Positions 45,609 through 53,848 of a stretch of 64,000 bases of DNA are shown piece after piece; within the stretch, counting starts at the first letter, position 1, and each line of letters opens with the position of its first letter. Source of the DNA: Gammaproteobacteria bacterium (lineage in GTDB: Bacteria > Pseudomonadota > Gammaproteobacteria > JAIEPX01). Both the position numbers and the translations under genes were made by a program. The notes below the pieces were generated by a model. That model was not told the origin of the DNA, searched no databases, and saw only the letters and a list, made by a program, of their open reading frames with translations. The stretch spans positions 62,001-126,000 of the forward strand of contig JAIEPX010000014.1 of assembly GCA_019748175.1 (NCBI GenBank), written 5' to 3'.

Positions 45609-47471
45609 ATGCAAAAAGGACTTTTTCATCACCAAGTATTAAATGGGAATAGGGCCGCGATCGAAAGAAAGGGAAATTGGTTTTATTGGAGTCCTGGAAA
45701 TAACACATTTCAAACTGTTGAACAGCAGGTTCAAGGTTTTAGTATAGGTAATTCCAGTCAATATGCTCATATATCAGTGCATAATGCTTGGCCTGAGGAT
45801 GTGGATAATGTCAGTTTATTTGAATCATTATGCAAGCCAGCAGAGGCTAGAACTGAATTTGATAGACTAATAGCCCAAAATTATAAACTTGCATGTGCCA
45901 TCATTTATCGTTCAGGTAGTAAGTCGCATATTATCGGTACTGGAGGGCGTTTAAATAACGGAATTGTGATAACAGCAAAGCATTTATATCGAGAACTAGA
46001 TTTCAAAGATTTGTATGTTAGGTTTTTTCATTTCAATGTTGAGCGCGATTATGGCAGATATGTAGTATATGAGGATTATATTGATATACCTATTCTTGGG
46101 GCAGTAGATTCAGGCTGGGGATATGATGTTGGCTTTCTTGATGTTCCAACGCTGTCTAGCTGGTCCTTACATCAAAAATATATCAGAGGTGCTGCGCTGT
46201 ATAATAATCAATTTGGTCAACCGCTGCCTGATGGAAGATATTTATTGTTTCATTTTGCAGGTGGATTTCCACAAGTATCCATAGGTAATCTTGCTCATGA
46301 CATGGCTAATGCAAGTTCACTACAAAATATAATCGGATTACAAGCTGGGCCTGGCGCTTCTGGTGGAATGTTACTTTGGTGTAGTCTTAGTGGTGCATTA
46401 TCAGCAGCGGGAATCTCTGTTTATAGAAGTTTTCTAAATGGTATTCCAGAAAGACATTTGGTTAGCTTCGATGATCTAAATGAATCGCCACTATTCAGAG
46501 GTAAAGAGGCTCCGTATTATTATAATCCAAACTTCAGTATTTTTCGTTCGCATTCAATTTGGGAAGATGATGGGTACGAGTATTTAAGGTGGTTTGCGGG
46601 ATTTTACGGTGAAAATAGTGGGAATGCTGATGATAAGCCAGATGATGAATATTTTAGGTTAAACGTACCCCCAGGATTTCAATATCATCATATAGTTCAA
46701 AAAATTGATATTTATTGGCTTTACCAACATTTTTACGAATATAAGCAATTAGCAAGACCTGCGAAACGTGAGGAATATCCAGGTTATCGACAAAAGTTAG
46801 TCAAAAGAATTCCACCAAAACTTGCCAAAGACATTACTGATAGAGTATCGCAATTAGACAAGTATTCTAATAATACTTTTAAACGTCGTGTTCGTGAGGC
46901 GGTCACAGACTATTATAGTGCAGACGAACATGGACAAGCATATATTGTTCAGCAGGAAATTATTTCGAAAGAAATGGAGGAAGATAAAAGCAGAGATATA
47001 ACAGATGAGTTACTTTTATCTACTGATGGTAGGTATAGAAGAGTTCATGAAAAAATCAATCAATTATGTCATCCATTAAATCCCGGGAAATCATCATTTT
47101 GTTGGGGATTTTGGAACTTATTTAAGGGGCCAAAATCTCGAAGTGATGACCCAAAAAATAATGAAGGAACGCGTTGCGAAAAAAATAGACCAAAGAGCTT
47201 TGATCCAACTCTTTGGGGGCTACTTACCGATGAACAAGAAGGGCTTGATGCGAGTATATGCGTTCTTAAAGACGCATCGACAAAAAATAATGACGAACAT
47301 CTAATTCGTGCTGAAAATATTGTTTACCAATCTCTGTCTAGAATTCAGAATTATTGGTTACGTAAAACTGGTCCCAATCCTATGGCTCCGCAACCTCATA
47401 ATTATAATGATAATGATTGGGAAGTGGGTGGTGAAGAGGATGGTGTTACTGTTTATAAGTTGAAACTATAA
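45609..47471 (+). CDS. Trypsin-like serine protease domain protein, first of tandem pair
   Basis: A 620-residue protein with no signal peptide. Residues about 85-290 carry a chymotrypsin-fold triad: His125 (ITAKHL), Asp173 (YDVGFLD) and Ser251 (GPGASGG). The first 45 residues form a distinct module (GNWFYWSPGNNTFQT) that is copied at 53721-53831. The C-terminal half (about 330-620) is unassigned, with basic and charged stretches. The start is preceded by GAGATTAATCA, also present in the truncated copy. A short gap (10 bases) links it to the next trypsin-like gene. A cytosolic protease in a two-gene unit suggests a conflict or stress-response role, which is inference. Confidence 0.75.
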   Translation: MQKGLFHHQVLNGNRAAIERKGNWFYWSPGNNTFQTVEQQVQGFSIGNSSQYAHISVHNAWPEDVDNVSLFESLCKPAEARTEFDRLIAQNYKLACAIIYRSGSKSHIIGTGGRLNNGIVITAKHLYRELDFKDLYVRFFHFNVERDYGRYVVYEDYIDIPILGAVDSGWGYDVGFLDVPTLSSWSLHQKYIRGAALYNNQFGQPLPDGRYLLFHFAGGFPQVSIGNLAHDMANASSLQNIIGLQAGPGASGGMLLWCSLSGALSAAGISVYRSFLNGIPERHLVSFDDLNESPLFRGKEAPYYYNPNFSIFRSHSIWEDDGYEYLRWFAGFYGENSGNADDKPDDEYFRLNVPPGFQYHHIVQKIDIYWLYQHFYEYKQLARPAKREEYPGYRQKLVKRIPPKLAKDITDRVSQLDKYSNNTFKRRVREAVTDYYSADEHGQAYIVQQEIISKEMEEDKSRDITDELLLSTDGRYRRVHEKINQLCHPLNPGKSSFCWGFWNLFKGPKSRSDDPKNNEGTRCEKNRPKSFDPTLWGLLTDEQEGLDASICVLKDASTKNNDEHLIRAENIVYQSLSRIQNYWLRKTGPNPMAPQPHNYNDNDWEVGGEEDGVTVYKLKL

Positions 47472-47481
47472 GGAGAGGTTA

Positions 47482-48285
47482 TTGAAATTAAACGATAACT
47501 ACAAAAAGTGCGTTGCTTTTTTACAATATCAAATGAGTGATGGGTCATTTGGATATGCAGGGACTTGTTTTTTCATTTTGCATAAATCAGAAACGAAAGA
47601 ACTCGGATATGTTGTCACAGCTAAACATGTGCTCGATGGAGTGAAACATACTGGGGTCGGTGAAATTTATATAAGATTGAACTTGAAAGATGGGGAAACC
47701 CGCGTATATGAGACACAGATTGCAGATTGGATAACGCATTCGGACCAAACTGTTGATGTGGCAATTTTGCCAAGTGGCCTGCCGAATGAGGTTGATCATC
47801 TTTTTTATCCAAGTTCAGCCTGTCTGACAAAGGAAGTTGAGATAACGGCAGAAATTAGTTGCGGTGAAGAAGTTGTAATTGCGGGTTTATTCAAACATCA
47901 CGCTGGTACAAATAGAAATTCACCAATCGTACGAGTAGGAAATATTGCCTTAATGCCAAGTGAAATGATCAATGTTTCAGGTCAAAATAGAGATGTGTAT
48001 TTAATTGAGTCTAGATCGATCGGCGGACTAAGTGGGTCACCCGTATTTATAAATTTGGGACATACTAGAATGATAGGGGGTCAAATTAAACAAGCAGGTG
48101 AGTATATTTTACCATTATTTGGAATTGTGTTGGGGCATTTTGACTCCGATAAAAATGATATAGATAGTGTATCTGATAGCAGTGATTTTAAAGGGCAGGT
48201 CAATTCTGGTATTGCTATCGTGACACCAGTTGCGAAATTAATTGAAATGTTAAATTTAGAAAGCGCGTTTAAAATCAGTAAATAA
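47482..48285 (+). CDS. Trypsin-like serine protease, second of tandem pair (TTG start)
   Basis: A 267-residue protein nearly all protease domain: His49 (VVTAKHV), Asp92 (VDVAIL) and Ser184 (GLSGSPVF), resembling the cytosolic trypsin-like proteases found in conflict loci rather than DegP (no PDZ, no signal peptide). The start is TTG, well supported by AAGGAGAGG just upstream; no ATG lies nearby. It follows the previous gene by 10 bases, so they are co-expressed. Confidence 0.8.
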   Translation: MKLNDNYKKCVAFLQYQMSDGSFGYAGTCFFILHKSETKELGYVVTAKHVLDGVKHTGVGEIYIRLNLKDGETRVYETQIADWITHSDQTVDVAILPSGLPNEVDHLFYPSSACLTKEVEITAEISCGEEVVIAGLFKHHAGTNRNSPIVRVGNIALMPSEMINVSGQNRDVYLIESRSIGGLSGSPVFINLGHTRMIGGQIKQAGEYILPLFGIVLGHFDSDKNDIDSVSDSSDFKGQVNSGIAIVTPVAKLIEMLNLESAFKISK

Positions 48286-48328
48286 TATTACTTATGTTAA
48301 ATAAAACCGATGGATTGATCGCTTTAGC

Positions 48329-48357
48329 TTGATTTAGCTCAGTTCTCAATAGATAAT
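48329..48357 (+). promoter_or_regulatory. Putative promoter of the small membrane protein gene
   Basis: TTGATT at 48329-48334 and GATAAT at 48352-48357, spaced 17 bases, lie about 40 bases before the start at 48398. Confidence 0.55.
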
Positions 48358-48397
48358 TCAATGGGATTTCTCATTGTGAACTGCAAGGAGGTGCAAT

Positions 48398-48823
48398 ATG
48401 GGCAATCGTCCAGATTTAAGTGGTGAAATAGCAGCAAGAAACATAGAGAGCAATGAAGATATTGCAGCAGATCAGTTGAGGGCAAGATCCAAGATGTTTT
48501 TTGCTGGGTTATCTTTTGCTGTCTTATCTTTTATTGGTTCTCATCCAATAGTGACGCATTCTTTAATCTTAAAATTTATTGAAACGATTTCATTATTATC
48601 TCTTTTTTTTGCGGGTATAATATTATTATTACGGTTAGAACAATATGTAGGACCACTCAAAAAATTCAAATCAATCGAAGAGTACCTTAAATCACCATCA
48701 TATTACCTTTATAAAAAAACTATTATATTTATTTTTTACGAAGAAAAAAGTTATTGGCCATGTTTTATTTTTGGAATAGCAGGAATGCTAGTCGATCGTG
48801 TTGCGGTGTTGTTTTTAAACTGA
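48398..48823 (+). CDS. Small membrane protein of unknown function
   Basis: A 141-residue protein with an N-terminal polar region (about 1-30) followed by two adjacent hydrophobic segments (about 32-50 and 57-79) and a third near the C-terminus (about 120-140). I do not recognise a family. A very strong ribosome-binding site (AAGGAGGTG) precedes the ATG. It lies between the trypsin pair and another membrane protein in the accessory region. Confidence 0.65.
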   Translation: MGNRPDLSGEIAARNIESNEDIAADQLRARSKMFFAGLSFAVLSFIGSHPIVTHSLILKFIETISLLSLFFAGIILLLRLEQYVGPLKKFKSIEEYLKSPSYYLYKKTIIFIFYEEKSYWPCFIFGIAGMLVDRVAVLFLN

Positions 48824-48920
48824 ACTTTAATATTTAAGATCCTAAGTCTAGCGTTAGATTTTTAGACTATTTATTATGTGAGACGAATGTTATTATAGGA
48901 TTTACTAAGGAAACATAGTA

Positions 48921-49658
48921 ATGAGTTTTTCTAAATGTGTGCAAAGGCTCCAAGAAAGTACGACATACAAAATTTTAGCTATGTTATGTGTATGCTTTAC
49001 GATCTTTAGCGCTTTTCGGTTAGCTGCTATTTGGCTAAACTTGATTCCCGGATATTATCTCGAATGGCATCGGATTGATTCATTGGAACCAATAATTAAT
49101 TTATTTCCTGGAGAGCAAATAGGTCTTGATATGGAATTTTATGATTCATTTCCTAGAAAAAATATCTCTTCCGCGAGCTGGAAAGTAATCAGAGGTAATG
49201 ATGTCATTTTTAATGAAGATGGGCTTGAGCCGACATTTACATTGCCACCTACAGAGGGTGGTATATATAAATTACAAGTTGAAGCTACAACAATTGTAGG
49301 GAGTAAAAGAAAGGGAGAGAGTGCGTTCTATGTAATACAAGATAAGCCAAAAACTAAGAGAATTCACATGTCTACTTCAGTTAAATTAACGCCACAAGAT
49401 ACTAATCCTTCATTACTAAAAAACATTCAGTCAAATGGCGCTGAAGTGTATTCCGGGAATGGCCGATGGACCGCGATAAAGGTTTTAAAGACTAACGATG
49501 GTGTTAATTTATCTTTTAAGCCAAATGAAGATATATCTTTATACGGAGATAACAACAAGCTTTTATTTAGGTCAAAAAACGAAATAAATAAATTATCCAG
49601 TTATGGCTCTGCTCATTTTCCTATAAAGTCTCCTGATTCCATAAATAAGAGGTGGTAA
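48921..49658 (+). CDS. Membrane-anchored protein with Ig/PKD-like domain
   Basis: A 245-residue protein. One membrane segment lies at about 17-38, and the rest would be periplasmic. Residues about 60-140 read like an Ig- or PKD-type beta sandwich (W-KVIRGNDVIF, PPTEGGIYKLQVEATT). The C-terminal 100 residues are unassigned. ACTAAGGAAACATAGTA precedes the ATG. Its function is unknown. Confidence 0.6.
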   Translation: MSFSKCVQRLQESTTYKILAMLCVCFTIFSAFRLAAIWLNLIPGYYLEWHRIDSLEPIINLFPGEQIGLDMEFYDSFPRKNISSASWKVIRGNDVIFNEDGLEPTFTLPPTEGGIYKLQVEATTIVGSKRKGESAFYVIQDKPKTKRIHMSTSVKLTPQDTNPSLLKNIQSNGAEVYSGNGRWTAIKVLKTNDGVNLSFKPNEDISLYGDNNKLLFRSKNEINKLSSYGSAHFPIKSPDSINKRW

Positions 49659-49700
49659 GCATCAGTTCGGATGTAATTTGTAAGGTACAGATATAAATGA

Positions 49701-49826
49701 AACGAAATTAATTATTTATGGCAAAGGCTATATAACAAGAATAAGCTAGTTTATTATGAAGGTAAGTTTTATCTGGATGATGATTTCGTGCTTTATTTCA
49801 CGAAAAATTTAATGGGCAAATTATGA
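49701..49826 (+). pseudogene. Open 41-codon remnant without a start codon
   Basis: From just after an in-frame TGA (49698-49700) a frame stays open for 41 codons (it includes LVYYEGKFYLDDDF) and ends in a TGA that overlaps the next gene's ATG as ATGA. It has no plausible start codon except late ones. This looks like the 3' end of a decayed gene formerly coupled to the acetyltransferase. The evidence is thin. Confidence 0.3.
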
Positions 49827-50245
49827 AATATACTATCAGCTATGAATCTGATCCAAGGCATCAAGATATTCAGATATTATATGATGGCCTAAAAGAGCAT
49901 ATGATAGCCAAACGCGACTTAAAGCCAATTAGTTTCTTTGGGTACTTCATCAAAGATGAAAACGACAACATTGTCGGTGGGTGTAATGGATGTTTCATAT
50001 ATGGCTGTCTCGTTGTCGACACTCTTTGGGTTGCTGAATCGTTGCGTGGACAAGGTTATGGAACGAAGCTTATGCAAAAGGCAGAATGTATAGGTATGGA
50101 AAATGAATGTCATTTTATGACGGTGAACACGATGGATTGGGAGGCTCTCGATTTCTATAAAAAGTTGGGTTTCACCGTAGAATTTGAACGTAAAGGTTTT
50201 GATAAAGACTCAATATTTTATTTTCTACGGAAAGACTTAACATGA
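49823..50245 (+). CDS. GNAT-family N-acetyltransferase
   Basis: A 140-residue acetyltransferase. The acetyl-CoA pyrophosphate loop is LRGQGYGTKLM (about 76-86), followed by the FYKKLGF motif at about 112-118. The start lies within ATGA overlapping the preceding remnant. It is in tandem with a second GNAT gene 20 bases downstream. Confidence 0.85.
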   Translation: MKYTISYESDPRHQDIQILYDGLKEHMIAKRDLKPISFFGYFIKDENDNIVGGCNGCFIYGCLVVDTLWVAESLRGQGYGTKLMQKAECIGMENECHFMTVNTMDWEALDFYKKLGFTVEFERKGFDKDSIFYFLRKDLT

Positions 50246-50265
50246 AGACAGTATGAGAATACATT

Positions 50266-50778
50266 ATGAAAATTGATATACTTGAAGCTCCGGTTGATAA
50301 AGTGCCTGTTATACAAAACATGGCAAGATTCTATGCTTATGACTTATCAAAATCCTGCGGATTTTATAGTCTTTTTGACTGGTCATTTCCCGAAGACGGC
50401 CTCTACGAAGCGCTTGATTTAAGTAATTACTGGAAACCAGATCATTATCCTTTTTTGATAAGAGTCGATGGTGAGTTAGCAGGATTTGTGCTAATTGATA
50501 AAATCGGTACAACATCCGATGTTGATTGGAACATGGGACAGTTTTTTATTGTCGGTAAATACCAAGGAAAAGGTGTTGGTCGCCAAGTGGCTGTACAGAT
50601 ATTTGAGAAATTTTCAGGAACTTGGGAAGTAATGCAAATGCCAGATAATATCCCAGCCATAGCATTTTGGAAAAAAGTTATTGCTGGCTATACGAATAAT
50701 AAATATTCAGAAGAAAGAAAAATTATCCAAGAGCCTCAGCCCCACGAAAATATCGTTCTTAAATTTATTGTTGCTTAA
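50266..50778 (+). CDS. GNAT-family N-acetyltransferase
   Basis: A 170-residue protein with a GNAT fold: GELAGFVLIDKIG for strands 3-4, the acetyl-CoA loop YQGKGVGRQVAV at about 104-115, and PAIAFWKKV near 130. It is not a close paralogue of its upstream neighbour by sequence. The substrate is unknown. It ends the transcription unit; an AT-rich palindrome follows 30 bases later. Confidence 0.85.
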   Translation: MKIDILEAPVDKVPVIQNMARFYAYDLSKSCGFYSLFDWSFPEDGLYEALDLSNYWKPDHYPFLIRVDGELAGFVLIDKIGTTSDVDWNMGQFFIVGKYQGKGVGRQVAVQIFEKFSGTWEVMQMPDNIPAIAFWKKVIAGYTNNKYSEERKIIQEPQPHENIVLKFIVA

Positions 50779-50808
50779 CCTTTGTATCTGCCAACATTAA
50801 AGTTATCT

Positions 50809-50826
50809 ATAACATAGCTATGTTAT
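50809..50826. promoter_or_regulatory. Perfect 18-bp palindrome
   Basis: ATAACATAG joined to its exact complement CTATGTTAT, followed by AATTTTAT. It may be an operator for the decayed downstream unit or a weak terminator of the acetyltransferase gene. A second hairpin (GAAGGATA with TATCCTTC, 50853-50877) follows. Confidence 0.45.
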
Positions 50827-50885
50827 AATTTTATAAGACCGCGGATGGTTATGAAGGATAATGTATGACTATCCTTCGTCGTGTC

Positions 50886-50913
50886 TTGAAATATTCAAAA
50901 AGTATTCTATACT
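50886..50913 (+). promoter_or_regulatory. Putative promoter of the decayed RelA/SpoT unit
   Basis: TTGAAA at 50886-50891 and TATACT at 50908-50913 with a 16-base spacer, about 39 bases before the ATG at 50952. The promoter seems intact although the genes are broken. Confidence 0.5.
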
Positions 50914-50951
50914 GAAATCATAGCCAACTTGATTCCAACGGAGAAGTTTAT

Positions 50952-51196
50952 ATGTGGATTTCTAGCGCAAAGAGTGAGATCTTAAAAAAGAGGGTTATAG
51001 GTATCATTTTCTGCGAGGTTTATATTACAATAGACATACAAAAAAATATTTAGTGAAGAAGGAAGCTGTTGATGACAATCCTGAAGAATGGTTAAAAGAT
51101 AAGATAAGTGAAGAAAATAAATATGAATGGATGTTTTATTTTAATACAGTACCAACCGCTGGACAATTAAATGAAATTCTTCAGGATATTCAATGA
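50952..51196 (+). pseudogene. Frameshifted small gene, partner of RelA/SpoT-like pseudogene
   Basis: An ATG with ribosome-binding site (GGAGAAG) opens a frame starting MWISSAKSEILKK. After the A-run at about 50984-50989 this frame diverges and soon stops, while another frame continues (EGYRYHFLRGLYY) to a TGA at 51194-51196. Joined, they would give about 81 residues. A one-base change in the A6 run explains the break. The last codons overlap the next ATG (ATGA), so the two were translationally coupled. By position it could have been the antitoxin of a RelA/SpoT-type toxin, which is inference. The family is not recognised. Confidence 0.6.
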
Positions 51197-51837
51197 CGAA
51201 GCAAGAAGAGATAGAGGATAAAATACGAGGTGAATATGATGAGATTCTACCTCAGTTGAGAAAAATTGAATCTTTGCTCGTTTCAACAGTTAGGTGGAAA
51301 TTAAAATAATTAAATTTCAATCTTGAAGAACATGAGCGTATAGATATAACATCCAGAATAAAAACATGTAAGAGTTCAATTTCTAAGCTGAAAGTAGAAG
51401 ATCGTGGTCGAAATCATGAGGGGTCTAAGAAAAGCGAGTTTTCAAATAAAAATCATGATCATTCTTTGAATAATTTAACCGATTTAGTTGGTCTTCGTAT
51501 TTAGGTATTTCCTGGTGATAAAATGACGTATATTAATGAGCTAATAAAAAAAGAATTTAGTTGGAATATGGATGAAACCTTCCGTTATGGATTTCAATAT
51601 CAAGGAAAAATTAAAGAAAACGAAAATATTGGGTGTGAGATTCAGATTGTACCAATGTTGATTGGTAAGTATTGGGAAGTGGAGCACTTCGTTCTATATA
51701 AACCATTGCCGTTATATAAAGATATAAAAAAAGATTGTCCTGAAATCAAAGAGTTATATGATAAAATATGCGAAACGTTAGAAGATTTCGAGAAAAAATT
51801 TTCTGAGTTTGTGAAAAATCAGAAGTCTCGAAAGTAA
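51193..51837 (+). pseudogene. RelA/SpoT-domain nucleotidyltransferase, inactivated by two in-frame stops
   Basis: The frame from ATG 51193 to 51837 encodes about 214 residues of a small alarmone-synthetase-like protein broken at TAA 51307-51309 and TAG 51502-51504. Signatures on both sides of the stops show one former gene: SRIKTCKSSISKL (matching RxKxxxSIxxK), TDLVGLRI, and later EIQIVPMLIGKYWEVEH (family pattern EIQIRT...WAEIEH). The stand-alone length and the coupled small upstream gene suggest a former toxSAS-like or CapRel-like toxin-antitoxin pair rather than housekeeping RelA. Only the second part (51523-51837) remains open. Confidence 0.75.
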
Positions 51838-51981
51838 TATCTATGAGAGTGATATCAATTTGTCAGATTTATCGTATTGATTTAACTCAAAAGTTTACAA
51901 TGAGAAAATTTTTTTCATATATTTCGGTTATTGCTGGTAGTTCTTAGTTAAAGCGTCGTGGTTTAAGTTAATGCGTTAGTC

Positions 51982-53505
51982 TTACCACTTTACTGACATA
52001 TCATGAGCAAGAAACCTACTAAAATCAATAATGTCATTGTTAACAGATGCTTTTTCAAGAGACTCCATATATTGTCTTCTCGATTCTACTCTAACGATTG
52101 TCCACGAATAACCAGCAGTTACCCATAAAACATTCATGATGAAACGCCCGATGCGACCGTTACCATCCATATACGGATGAATAAATACGAAAATAAAATG
52201 GCCCAAAATTGCACGTGCGACTGGATTGTCTTCGTTAGACAAACATTGAAAAAACGCTTCCATACAATCCAATACTGCTTCCTTTGGAGGCGGAGTATGC
52301 AAAGAATTTCGAATAAAGACCCTATCGTTACGGTAACCAGCCAATTGCTTTCTCTCGATTAATCCTGCTTCTATCGATGGTGAAAATAACTCTTGATACC
52401 AAATTGTCAGATCATGCTTAATTGTCTTGGCAACGTCGTCTCCCGCGAAAATTTTTCGGATACTATTTTTTACAGCGTTAAAGGCATTGTAATAACCTTT
52501 AGCAGCCATCGCATTGCGCTGATCTCTGTCAAAGTCATTATTATTTGGATTCCAATTCCCATCTCTAATTTTTACAATGAGTTCTTTCGATACTCGATAA
52601 CCTTCTATGGAAAGTGAGTGATACGCATCGTTCACGTAGATCTCATTGATCTTATCTATGAGATCATCAATTTTGTATTTAGTATACGCTTTCTGTGGAA
52701 ATGTTTTGATAATATTTTCACGTAATGCGCTCCACATACTTATTATTCGCGCCTTGTATGGTGAAGTCATGTATTCTTTTACTGAAAAAGTCTTTTGGCT
52801 AGACAAAAATGGATTAGTCGATTTTACATCATAGCCGGCTGCATTCATCGCACCAATTATTTGTTCGCCGAAGTTTTCACGACCGATGTGCTGATACGCG
52901 CCTGCCAATCTTCCTGCAGCCATTACCGCGCCAGAGTCCAATAAAATTGTATTAAGCTGACTTGGGTCTCGAATCAAACTCAATGCAATTTCAGCACTAA
53001 TTGGATCCTTTTCAAAAAATGTATTTGACACACGGCAGAGCGCCAAAGTGATAGGCATTACCCTTATATTATCTTTGGTTTCAACTTCCTGCGGAAATTT
53101 TTTTCTATCTTTATAAATAAGGATGCTGACTTCGAATGGTAATGAGATTGTCTGATTTGGTCCATATTTTGTCATAACAATGAGTTGCTTTGGTATAACG
53201 GTGCTACTTACGTGTACATCAAGAGACGATTCAGCAGACAGACAATAATCATCATCTAAACGGAATTTCAGGTACTGAGCAATGAAGTGCCAATAACTTG
53301 CATACCAAACAGTGCTTTCGCCTTCCTTTGCTTGGGGTGAACAAAGTAAATACCAGCCCGAAGCAACTGGCATTAACCAGCCACCTTTCTGAAGTCGTTC
53401 ACGATCCACCCTGGATATTGCTTCAGTGCGTACAATACCGTCTTTGCTCATCTCTTCAGCGCGGGTTAGCGATTCGGCTAATAGTTTGTGAAATGGTTTT
53501 GCCAT
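51982..53505 (-). CDS. Fic-family AMPylase-like protein with N-terminal AbiEi-like DNA-binding region
   Basis: A 507-residue protein. Residues about 1-60 resemble the winged helix of AbiEi-type antitoxins (IVRTEAISRVDRERLQKGGWL), and about 60-230 continue that domain. The Fic domain carries the full catalytic motif HPYMDGNGRIGR at 443-454. An inhibitory-helix motif SLSIEG (S/TxxxEG) at 297-302 precedes it, the class II arrangement, so activity is probably self-restrained. Fic enzymes transfer AMP or other groups to proteins. Three 24-base-spaced repeats lie just upstream (53540-53602), suggesting autoregulation through the N-terminal domain. ATG follows AGGAGCCAATTTGA. Confidence 0.85.
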   Translation of the reverse strand: MAKPFHKLLAESLTRAEEMSKDGIVRTEAISRVDRERLQKGGWLMPVASGWYLLCSPQAKEGESTVWYASYWHFIAQYLKFRLDDDYCLSAESSLDVHVSSTVIPKQLIVMTKYGPNQTISLPFEVSILIYKDRKKFPQEVETKDNIRVMPITLALCRVSNTFFEKDPISAEIALSLIRDPSQLNTILLDSGAVMAAGRLAGAYQHIGRENFGEQIIGAMNAAGYDVKSTNPFLSSQKTFSVKEYMTSPYKARIISMWSALRENIIKTFPQKAYTKYKIDDLIDKINEIYVNDAYHSLSIEGYRVSKELIVKIRDGNWNPNNNDFDRDQRNAMAAKGYYNAFNAVKNSIRKIFAGDDVAKTIKHDLTIWYQELFSPSIEAGLIERKQLAGYRNDRVFIRNSLHTPPPKEAVLDCMEAFFQCLSNEDNPVARAILGHFIFVFIHPYMDGNGRIGRFIMNVLWVTAGYSWTIVRVESRRQYMESLEKASVNNDIIDFSRFLAHDMSVKW

Positions 53506-53539
53506 TCAAATTGGCTCCTAGTTCTGCTTAAAGGCAATT

Positions 53540-53602
53540 ACTCTAAAATGATGCTTCTATTTTACTCTAAAATAATGCTATCGTCAAACTCTAAAGTAAT
53601 GT
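53540..53602 (-). promoter_or_regulatory. Three direct repeats at 24-bp spacing, putative Fic operator
   Basis: ACTCTAAAATGATGC (53540), ACTCTAAAATAATGC (53564) and ACTCTAAAGTAATGT (53588) start exactly 24 bases apart, upstream of the Fic start at 53505. The spacing is near two helical turns plus, so repeats lie on similar faces of the DNA. Such arrays are typical of cooperative repressor sites. Confidence 0.7.
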
Positions 53603-53632
53603 TAGTGTTATATACAATTCTTAGAAGCCAAT

Positions 53633-53660
53633 AAGGGCCTAGTAGATCTACTAGGCCCTT
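53633..53660. terminator. Perfect 28-bp palindrome
   Basis: AAGGGCCTAGTAGA joined to its exact complement. It lies between the Fic operator and the truncated gene at 53721. It may be a bidirectional terminator, though only a short T-rich tail follows, or a binding site. Confidence 0.4.
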
Positions 53661-53720
53661 TGTTGGTTTCCGAGTAGGCTTACTAGGAAGTGCTTGCCCG
53701 CGTTTCTCGGAGATTAATCA

Positions 53721-53831
53721 ATGCAAAAAGGATTCTTTCATCGCCAATTATTAAAGGGAAGTAGATATGCAATTGAAGGTGTAGGAAATTGGTTTTATTT
53801 GCGGCCTGGCGAGAAAACTATTGGAACTTAA
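53721..53831 (+). pseudogene. 36-codon fragment duplicating the 5' end of the trypsin-like gene at 45609
   Basis: MQKGFFHRQLLKGSR and GNWFYLRPGEKT correspond to MQKGLFHHQVLNGNR and GNWFYWSPGNNT at the start of the 620-residue protease. The 11 bases before the ATG (GAGATTAATCA) are also identical. The copy stops at TAA 53829-53831, after which no homology is seen. It is a decayed paralogue or a duplication scar at the far end of the accessory region. Confidence 0.75.
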
Positions 53832-53848
53832 CTGCGAGGTCAAAGTGG

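Noticed and set aside
51193..51837. Intact housekeeping RelA or SpoT
   Set aside because: It is far shorter than RelA/SpoT, has no HD, TGS or ACT regions and has two in-frame stops.
53540..53602. CRISPR-like repeats
   Set aside because: There are only three 15-base imperfect units with 9-base gaps and no cas genes. The layout fits an operator array.
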